Origin: Prolixibacteraceae bacterium
GTDB taxonomy: Bacteria; Bacteroidota; Bacteroidia; Bacteroidales; Prolixibacteraceae
Direction: 5' to 3'
Assembly (NCBI GenBank): GCA_027451165.1
Contig: DAIDJX010000107.1
Span: 1 to 6,103 of the forward strand
Length of the DNA: 6,103 bases
Positions 1 to 5,100 of the stretch are shown here, one piece after another. The first letter of the stretch is position 1. Every line of letters starts with the position of its first letter. The notes beneath the pieces were generated by a model, which worked only from the letters and a program-made list of their open reading frames with translations, searched no databases and was not told where the DNA came from. Position numbers and translations under genes: made by a program.

Positions 1-2299
1 TCAGGTCAATACAGGGTACCTTTTCATCCCGGGCGGTTTGGCGCATCGCCTCCGGGTAATCTTCCAGGGTATTGATGATTTTTCCTGATTCATCGAATTT
101 CCGGCGATGCATGGAGGTTACAAGCACTGGGTTGGCGCCTTTCTTCCTGGCTTCCCCGATGAAATAGCTCAGTTCGTCCCGGTAAGTGGAAAAGGCATCC
201 ACATGGCTGCTTCCCGGCTTCTGGTCGTTGTGCGCAAACTGGATGAACAGGTAATCCCCCGGTTTGATGAGGCTCAGGATTTTCTGCAGTCTCTTTTCAC
301 TTTTGAAACTGAGCAGGGCTTCGCCTGATTCGGCATAGTTGGCCACCACAATTTCGGGTTTCAGGAAGCGGGGAAACATTTGCCCCCAGGAGGCCCAGGG
401 TTCTTCTTCCTGGTCGGTAACCGTCGAGTTCCCGGCCAGGTAAATGACCGGCAAGTCCCTGATCTCTTTGATTTCCAGGGAGGAAACAGCCGATTTACCG
501 CCACTGAATTCGAGAGAGAGTTTGTCGTCCCAGTTCAGGTAATTCAGTTCCCGCGGCTTGAGCCTGATTTGCTCCGTTGGTGTTATGCGCGGTGTCCTGA
601 CATCCACGATAAATTTCTTCTGCACGGTTTCCCCTTTGGTAGTTTTGATATTTTCCAGCATCAGCCGGCGGGATTCAGCTTTTACGGTGGTTTCAGAAAT
701 CCCTTCCGGGTCACCAAGGGTAACGGTCACCTCATACCTTCCCTCAGGGGCGCTGATCACCAATCCAAAGGGCTGGTCACTGGTCAGGAAACTTTCCGTC
801 CGGCCATTTTTTGATTTCCGCGTGACCGGAATGGGTGCTTTCTCCGCCAGCAGGGCAAAACCTTTTTCATCAGACCAGGAGGTGATTCCTGGGATGTGGG
901 TATAGCCTGTTTTGGCGTTCCCCTCGCCAAAGCTGAATTTCCAGGTACGCAGCGGGGCTGTGCCTTCGCTGTATAACATCAGACCGCTGTCGTTGATTTC
1001 AAGGCGGTGGGTTTTCAACAGCCGGATAATTTCTGCGCCGGCCAGGAGAACCGGGCCATACCCGTGAGCAGCATAAACGGATACCGGGCGGTAATAATAA
1101 AAAGCCGGGTCAAAGCCCATACCGGTGCCCACACAAACCCCTTCCACCTGTCCAAGGGCATTTACTTTGGTGGTGACAGCATTCCAGCCGAGAATGGCCA
1201 TCGGGGCATACACTTTCCCATCCACCCATCCCCGGTTGATGGCGCGGGCAATGGAATAAGTATAGATAGCTGTGGCTGAGGTTTCCAGGTAGGAATCGTT
1301 CCGGTCGATCAGCTGATGCCAGAAGCCTTCTCCTGACTGGTTAGCGGCCAGACCGCGTATATGCCGGCGTAAAAGGTCAAGAACCTGTGTCCTCCCTTCA
1401 TGATTCTCAGGGAGTACTTCCAGCAGCTCCACCATGGTCATCACTGCCCAGCCGTTGGCTCTGGCCCAGTGAAACTGCGGATGTTCTTCCATTTCCTGCA
1501 CCCAGCCATGCATAAAGAGGCCTTTTTCGTAGTTGAACATCCGCGCGGAAAACTGAAGGACCTGCTTCACCGCATCGTCAAAATATTTCTGTTCGCCTGT
1601 GAGTTTTCCCATCTGTGCCAATGCCGGCACACTCATGAAAAGATCGTCGAGCCAGATGGAATTGGGCTGTGGCCGGTTGCGGGCCAGGGTCCCGTCTTTC
1701 AGCCGGAATTCCTTGTTGCTGATGTACTCGATGGAATTCTTGAAAATGGGATCCAGGTCCAGGGCTGGATGTTGCTGTTTCATTTTGATCATGGCAGCGG
1801 TCATGGCCCCGCAGTCGTCCAGCGCACGTGGATGAAGCAGTCCATACATGGGATGACGAATCCCGGGTTGTTTCTCTTCCAGTTTGACCAGCCAGGGTCG
1901 CACTTCTGAAAGAAATTTAAGCCTTTCCATGGTATATGCGGCATATTTCGGATCGCCGGTGGTTTCCGACGCCAGCAGCATCCCGGCATAGGTGACCCCC
2001 CATTCGTAGCTGATCAGCCGGAAATCACCCGGTTTGAAAATGGTGTTTTTATCAATTTTTGAAAAATCGCTGATCTCCTGTTTGCTTTCTTTGTCCATCA
2101 ACACAGCGGGGGTGTTGTCATCCAGATAGTTGTATACCCTGTCGAGCACCGCCACCACATCCTTGACCTCAGGCTTTCCGTAAGGCGTTTTATAGTCCGG
2201 TTTCAGCAGGTGGAGCGGGGTGTTGGTGTCGGTCTGCTTCTGGGCGAACACTTGTTGGCAAAGAAACATGAGTAATAAAAGGGTAAGTGAATTCTTCAT
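1..2299 (-). CDS. Secreted GH105 unsaturated rhamnogalacturonyl hydrolase fused to CE12-type rhamnogalacturonan acetylesterase (C-terminus off left edge)
   Basis: The reading frame is open from ATG at 2299 to the left edge, giving 766 codons without a stop, so the C-terminus is missing. A signal peptide (MKNSLTLLLLMFL..., probable cleavage after VFA, about residue 19) implies export. Residues about 45-430 match a GH105 alpha/alpha barrel: LDDCG at 160-164, WLDDLFMSVP with D218/D219, WARANGW at 278-284, and a closing helix AGAEIIRLL. This family removes the 4,5-unsaturated galacturonate that rhamnogalacturonan lyases leave. Residues about 440-615 form a beta-rich linker domain with YEVTVTLGD, of the type found before CE12 esterases. 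From about 617 an SGNH fold starts: LAGNSTVTDQ (nucleophile Ser625), G659 in NYAESGE, and FAHNDQ (N691). The terminal DxxH block lies off the window. Block I reads GNS rather than GDS. An in-frame ATG at 2323 would add eight residues, but it lies just below a strong hairpin, so 2299 is preferred. The gene follows the lyase with 68 bases between. Confidence 0.9.
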   Translation of the reverse strand, partial: MKNSLTLLLLMFLCQQVFAQKQTDTNTPLHLLKPDYKTPYGKPEVKDVVAVLDRVYNYLDDNTPAVLMDKESKQEISDFSKIDKNTIFKPGDFRLISYEWGVTYAGMLLASETTGDPKYAAYTMERLKFLSEVRPWLVKLEEKQPGIRHPMYGLLHPRALDDCGAMTAAMIKMKQQHPALDLDPIFKNSIEYISNKEFRLKDGTLARNRPQPNSIWLDDLFMSVPALAQMGKLTGEQKYFDDAVKQVLQFSARMFNYEKGLFMHGWVQEMEEHPQFHWARANGWAVMTMVELLEVLPENHEGRTQVLDLLRRHIRGLAANQSGEGFWHQLIDRNDSYLETSATAIYTYSIARAINRGWVDGKVYAPMAILGWNAVTTKVNALGQVEGVCVGTGMGFDPAFYYYRPVSVYAAHGYGPVLLAGAEIIRLLKTHRLEINDSGLMLYSEGTAPLRTWKFSFGEGNAKTGYTHIPGITSWSDEKGFALLAEKAPIPVTRKSKNGRTESFLTSDQPFGLVISAPEGRYEVTVTLGDPEGISETTVKAESRRLMLENIKTTKGETVQKKFIVDVRTPRITPTEQIRLKPRELNYLNWDDKLSLEFSGGKSAVSSLEIKEIRDLPVIYLAGNSTVTDQEEEPWASWGQMFPRFLKPEIVVANYAESGEALLSFKSEKRLQKILSLIKPGDYLFIQFAHNDQKPGSSHVDAFSTYRDELSYFIGEARKKGANPVLVTSMHRRKFDESGKIINTLEDYPEAMRQTARDEKVPCIDL

Positions 2300-2331
2300 A
2301 TGTTTTATTATTGATCTTCTCATTGATTTTT

Positions 2332-2366
2332 TACTCAGCGGGTGACTTAAAGTCACCCGCTGAGTA
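2332..2366. repeat. Perfect 35-bp palindrome, copy 1 (intergenic)
   Basis: The left arm TACTCAGCGGGTGACTT (2332-2348) is the exact reverse complement of 2350-2366, with a single A at 2349 between them. It starts one base beyond the lyase stop codon (2368-2370, minus strand) and ends 32 bases before the chosen start of the GH105-CE12 gene. In the operon transcript it would form a 17-bp stem with almost no loop. On the minus strand it is followed by A residues and on the plus strand by CCTA, so it lacks the U-tract of an intrinsic terminator. A role as an mRNA-stability hairpin between co-transcribed genes or as a dispersed palindromic repeat is inference. A near-identical copy lies at 2597-2631. 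Confidence 0.95.
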
Positions 2367-2367
2367 C

Positions 2368-4227
2368 CTATTCTCCCAGATAATATGACAGTACCGGCGA
2401 CTGCTCGTATCCCATGGAGCGGTGGGCCACCTGGTTGCGGTAAAACGGATCCTGCATCAGGCATACCCTGCGGTCTTTGGCAGGAATGGTGGTGCAGTAA
2501 ATCCGCATTTCCCCCGGCAGGAGGGTGATCAGTTCCTCCCGCCAGTCGCCCTGAATGTCTGCCATCAGGATGACGGTTCCTTCGATCTGATCCGAAAACT
2601 CAGCTGGTGACTTTAAGTCACCAGCTGAGTTGTTTTTCCGGATGATCAGTTTTCCAGGGCTGGAGCTTCCGGAGGCACGGTTTCCCCTGCCAGCCGGAAC
2701 TATGTTCTCCCTGACTTTGTCTGCATCCCAGAAAATCCAGTTCCGGCAATCCGGGACCGAATCACCGGTCATCAGGAGTTCCCCCTTGGCTGAAAGCAGG
2801 TATTTATCCCGGGAGCCTCCCTTGGGATCTTCGGAAGCAAAACATTCCAGCCCCGGTATGTCAGGAAGGATATCGGCCACCATGCCGTCGCCCACATGGA
2901 GGGTCTTCCGTCCGATGTTCCAGATCGTTTCTCCTGTTTTGGCATCCACGAGACACACCCCATTCCCGTTGTCCCACCACTCTTCCGACGCATAGAAAAT
3001 CTCCAGCCCCGGCCTTTGGGGATCGATATCGGTGACAAAGCACTTGTCGGGATGGCCGTAGCCCGTTGACCAGAGGGCAGTACCATTATCGTCCAGAACC
3101 ACGGAACCGAGCACGATCTCATCCCGGCCATCTCCATCCACATCGGCGGAATGCATGTTGTGGGCGCCCTGATGACGGATGACCGGATTTTCTTCATCAC
3201 CGTCCCAACGCCATGCTTTCTTAAGTTGATGGTCCTCCATCTGGTAGGCATCCACGATCATCGCCTTGTAGGTACCCCGGGCCACCAGCAAAAAGGGCGT
3301 TTTTCCATCTAAGTAGGCCACACCCATCTGGTTGCGGTTGTTGCGGTTGTAATCCCCGAAGCGCCAGCTCCGTGAGGGCCAGTCCACTTTGCAGATTTCC
3401 TCACCGGTCATGCCATTCAGTATGGAGCACCACTCAGGGCCGCTCCTTACGCGGCCGTCTGCTTCGCGGGCATTCTCCGGACCCGTTTTCACCGCCAGTT
3501 CAGCCTTGCCATCCCCATTGAAATCCCAGGCGACCATCGGGGAATACCAGATGCCCGGTTCAATGCCCGGTCCCAGGTCTTTTTGCCACAAAAAGGTGCC
3601 GTCATTCAGATAAGCTTCAATCTTGTAGGTCAAACCTGTGGTGTTGGGCTGTCCGCCCGGATCAATCCCCTGCTCGGGCTGTTTGATGATAAAGTCGTAA
3701 GCGCCATCCCCGTTCAGGTCGGCCACTGCAATGCGCTGTGGCTTGTAGTTACCCCGGAAAGCGATGGACTGGTAATTTTTCGGTTCTGCAGAAAGCTGAA
3801 CAGAGATCTTTTCTGAATCTTTGCCTTCCTTTCCATTTACCAAGGCTCTGGCAAAATAGGTTGCAACTGTTGACTTCCCCGGAAGCTGATCCGTGAAATC
3901 TGTGGTTGCGATGACTGGTTTCCGGTTGATTTTGATCGCTTTGCCAAGGGAATTCAGCCGGTATACATTGAACCCGGTTCCTTCCGGATCATCTGCCTTC
4001 AGGCGCCAGCTCATATAGACTTTTTCCGGGGCAGTCTGGATAGCCACCAGTCCGCGGTTCAGTTTCTCTGAACTCCTTTCTTTTGCCCAACCGGTGAGAG
4101 AAGGTTTATTTTCATGGCTTGGCTTCAAAACCGGGTAAAAGTAGGTTCGTTCCCTGGGATCCTGTGCAAACCCATTGGTGTTGGCAACAAAAATGATTAT
4201 GCTGAAAATCAGAAGTAACCTGGCCAT
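2368..4227 (-). CDS. Secreted rhamnogalacturonan lyase, polysaccharide lyase family 11
   Basis: This complete 619-residue protein runs from ATG at 4227 to TAG at 2368-2370. A hydrophobic leader (MARLLLIFSIIIFVANTNGFA, split here as residues 1-21) with cleavage near FA-QD indicates export. The mature start LNRGLVAIQTAPEKVYMSWR (56-75), followed by a fibronectin-like domain with GTGFNVYR, is typical of PL11 enzymes (Bacillus YesW/YesX relatives). Three calcium-binding DxNGDG-type repeats of the beta-propeller are visible: DLNGDG 170-175, DFNGDG 235-240 and DVDGDG 362-367. The last lies in a family-like segment beginning GAHNMHSADVDGDGRDEIVL. Near the end is ADIQGDWREELI (556-567). The family cleaves the alternating rhamnose-galacturonate backbone of RG-I by beta-elimination, generating the unsaturated ends that the downstream GH105 domain removes. 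Length is normal for the family. Oddly, residues 533-543 (NSAGDLKSPAE) are encoded by a perfect palindrome that also occurs just after the gene. The frame is preserved, so the protein may well be functional. Confidence 0.93.
   Translation of the reverse strand: MARLLLIFSIIIFVANTNGFAQDPRERTYFYPVLKPSHENKPSLTGWAKERSSEKLNRGLVAIQTAPEKVYMSWRLKADDPEGTGFNVYRLNSLGKAIKINRKPVIATTDFTDQLPGKSTVATYFARALVNGKEGKDSEKISVQLSAEPKNYQSIAFRGNYKPQRIAVADLNGDGAYDFIIKQPEQGIDPGGQPNTTGLTYKIEAYLNDGTFLWQKDLGPGIEPGIWYSPMVAWDFNGDGKAELAVKTGPENAREADGRVRSGPEWCSILNGMTGEEICKVDWPSRSWRFGDYNRNNRNQMGVAYLDGKTPFLLVARGTYKAMIVDAYQMEDHQLKKAWRWDGDEENPVIRHQGAHNMHSADVDGDGRDEIVLGSVVLDDNGTALWSTGYGHPDKCFVTDIDPQRPGLEIFYASEEWWDNGNGVCLVDAKTGETIWNIGRKTLHVGDGMVADILPDIPGLECFASEDPKGGSRDKYLLSAKGELLMTGDSVPDCRNWIFWDADKVRENIVPAGRGNRASGSSSPGKLIIRKNNSAGDLKSPAEFSDQIEGTVILMADIQGDWREELITLLPGEMRIYCTTIPAKDRRVCLMQDPFYRNQVAHRSMGYEQSPVLSYYLGE
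2597..2631. repeat. Perfect 35-bp palindrome, copy 2 (in frame inside the PL11 lyase gene)
   Basis: The left arm AACTCAGCTGGTGACTT (2597-2613) is the exact reverse complement of 2615-2631, with one T at 2614 in the centre. It differs from copy 1 at the outermost base pair and at the ninth base pair of the stem. Both arms change together, so pairing stays perfect in each copy. On the minus strand it is read as codons 533-543 of the lyase, giving NSAGDLKSPAE, plus the first two bases of codon 544. The two copies also differ in orientation by their central base. A mobile or gene-converted palindromic element is inferred. Confidence 0.95.
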
Positions 4228-4352
4228 TTGGTGTTATTTAGTTTCGGATTTGATTAAAAGTTATCGGTGATAAAAATAGGAAATTCAAATCCGAAATCGC
4301 ACATCCGAAATCCGAAATTAATGATCCATATTTGCGAAAATAATCTGAATTA
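4228..4352. promoter_or_regulatory. Divergent intergenic region with probable promoters for the lyase operon and the methyltransferase
   Basis: These 125 A/T-rich bases separate two divergently oriented start codons, so promoters for both directions must lie here or inside the genes. Against the Bacteroidota -7 consensus TAnnTTTG, the plus strand has CATATTTG at 4327-4334 (7 of 8 with n positions free), 18 bases before the methyltransferase ATG. The minus strand has TATTTTTA at 4278-4271 (7 of 8), about 44 bases before the lyase ATG. No convincing -33 TTTG element is correctly spaced for either, so both are weak calls. No Shine-Dalgarno site is evident. ATCCGAAAT repeats take up much of the region. 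Confidence 0.35.
4242..4318. repeat. ATCCGAAAT repeats: inverted pair plus a 7-bp-period tandem
   Basis: TTTCGGATTTGA at 4242-4253 is the exact reverse complement of 4285-4296, giving a 12-bp inverted repeat with a 31-base loop. The nonamer ATCCGAAAT also occurs directly at 4289-4297, 4303-4311 and 4310-4318. The last two overlap to form a 7-base-period array. The stem could serve as an operator-like symmetric site between the divergent genes, or it may be a degraded short-sequence repeat. Nothing in the sequence decides between these. Confidence 0.8.
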
Positions 4353-4970
4353 ATGAGTCAGTTTGATGCCAGCGCCCGTGAGTGGGACAATAACCCGGTC
4401 CATTGGGAACGGTCAGAAGCCATTGCCCTTTTAATGAAAGAGATGATCCCCTTCCGGGCGGGAATGAAGGCCATGGAATTCGGAGCAGGAACAGGGATTC
4501 TCAGTTTTTTGCTGCAGGATAAGTTGTCTGAAATCATCATGATGGACAGTTCCGGAGAGATGGTAAAGGTGATGCAGGAAAAAGTGGAGAAAACAAGCCT
4601 GCACCACCTTAAACCACTTTTCTTCGACCTGGAAGCGGAAGATTATTCAGGAGATTATTTTGACTTGATTTTCACCCAGATGGCCATGCACCATGTCGGC
4701 GATATAGACGGAGTCCTGAGTCGTTTCTATCAGTTGCTGAATCCGGGTGGCTGGCTGGCCATCGCCGACCTGTACCAGGAGGACGGCACTTTCCACAGCG
4801 AAGGCTTTACAGGCCACAAAGGATTTGATCCCGAAAAGCTGGAGGGAATGCTGTCGGCTGCTGGTTTTAGCAGTATTGGTGCCAGGTATTGTTATACCGT
4901 AAAAAAGATGATCGGGGAAAATCTGCGGGAATTCCCGGTTTTTCTCTTAATTGGCCAGAAAGGACAATAA
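4353..4970 (+). CDS. Class I SAM-dependent methyltransferase
   Basis: This is a complete 205-residue cytoplasmic protein without signal peptide or membrane segment. It has the Rossmann-fold methyltransferase motifs in order: motif I EFGAGTG (42-48, SAM-binding glycine loop), an acidic residue D65 at the end of strand beta-2 (MMDSS) expected to bind the SAM ribose, FDLEAEDYS (91-99), DLIFTQMAMHHV (104-115), and the post-motif LLNPGGWLAIADLY (128-141). This fits the Methyltransf_11/25 group, whose members mostly methylate small molecules. The substrate cannot be read from the sequence. The start at 4353 is the first ATG in frame, and its leader is A/T-rich with no clear Shine-Dalgarno site. The gene is transcribed opposite to its pectin-degrading neighbours, divergent from the lyase and convergent with the GH2 gene. 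It is therefore probably unrelated to pectin use. Confidence 0.9.
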   Translation: MSQFDASAREWDNNPVHWERSEAIALLMKEMIPFRAGMKAMEFGAGTGILSFLLQDKLSEIIMMDSSGEMVKVMQEKVEKTSLHHLKPLFFDLEAEDYSGDYFDLIFTQMAMHHVGDIDGVLSRFYQLLNPGGWLAIADLYQEDGTFHSEGFTGHKGFDPEKLEGMLSAAGFSSIGARYCYTVKKMIGENLREFPVFLLIGQKGQ

Positions 4971-4998
4971 GTGGTTGATTTGACAGGAATTTTTCAAA

Positions 4999-5100
4999 GT
5001 TTCACAGTGTTACACAGTGTTTGCACGGTGTTTCACAGTTTTAAATACCATTATATCCACCGTGTAACACTGTGCCTTACACCGTGAAACACTGTGAAAC
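4999..5100. repeat. Degenerate ~100-bp inverted repeat of CACAGTGTT / CACGGTGTT units between convergent genes
   Basis: The outer 13 bases GTTTCACAGTGTT (4999-5011) are exactly inverted at 5088-5100. Inside, both arms are built from variants of a 10-11-base unit (TTTCACAGTG, TTACACAGTG, TTTGCACGGTG). The left half (4999-5040) pairs imperfectly with the right half (5057-5100) around an A/T-rich centre. Smaller internal palindromes are GTGTTACAC at 5007-5015 and GTGTAACAC at 5062-5070. The element begins 28 bases after the methyltransferase stop, and its last base is the third base of the GH2 stop codon (TAG, 5102-5100). The position fits a bidirectional transcript-end hairpin, but a clean U-tract is missing. 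It could equally be a dispersed intergenic repeat. Confidence 0.85.

Noticed and set aside
107..1909. Several plus-strand open frames of 70-170 codons in the left third.
   Set aside because: They lie wholly antisense to the GH105-CE12 gene, whose frame shows domain motifs throughout; their translations show no recognisable domains.
2321..2323. ATG at 2323 as start of the GH105-CE12 gene.
   Set aside because: It is in frame and would add eight residues, but it is only nine bases from a 17-bp hairpin. The 2299 start gives a standard short signal peptide. It is not excluded.
2332..2366. Intrinsic terminator after the lyase.
   Set aside because: The stem is strong but no T-run follows it on either strand, and there is almost no loop.
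2422..3816. Open frames on both strands inside the PL11 region.
   Set aside because: They are shadows of the lyase gene, which has calcium-binding repeats and a family-like sequence over its full length.
4999..5100. CRISPR array.
   Set aside because: Units are 10-11 bases, adjacent without spacers and arranged in inverted halves, and there is no cas gene.
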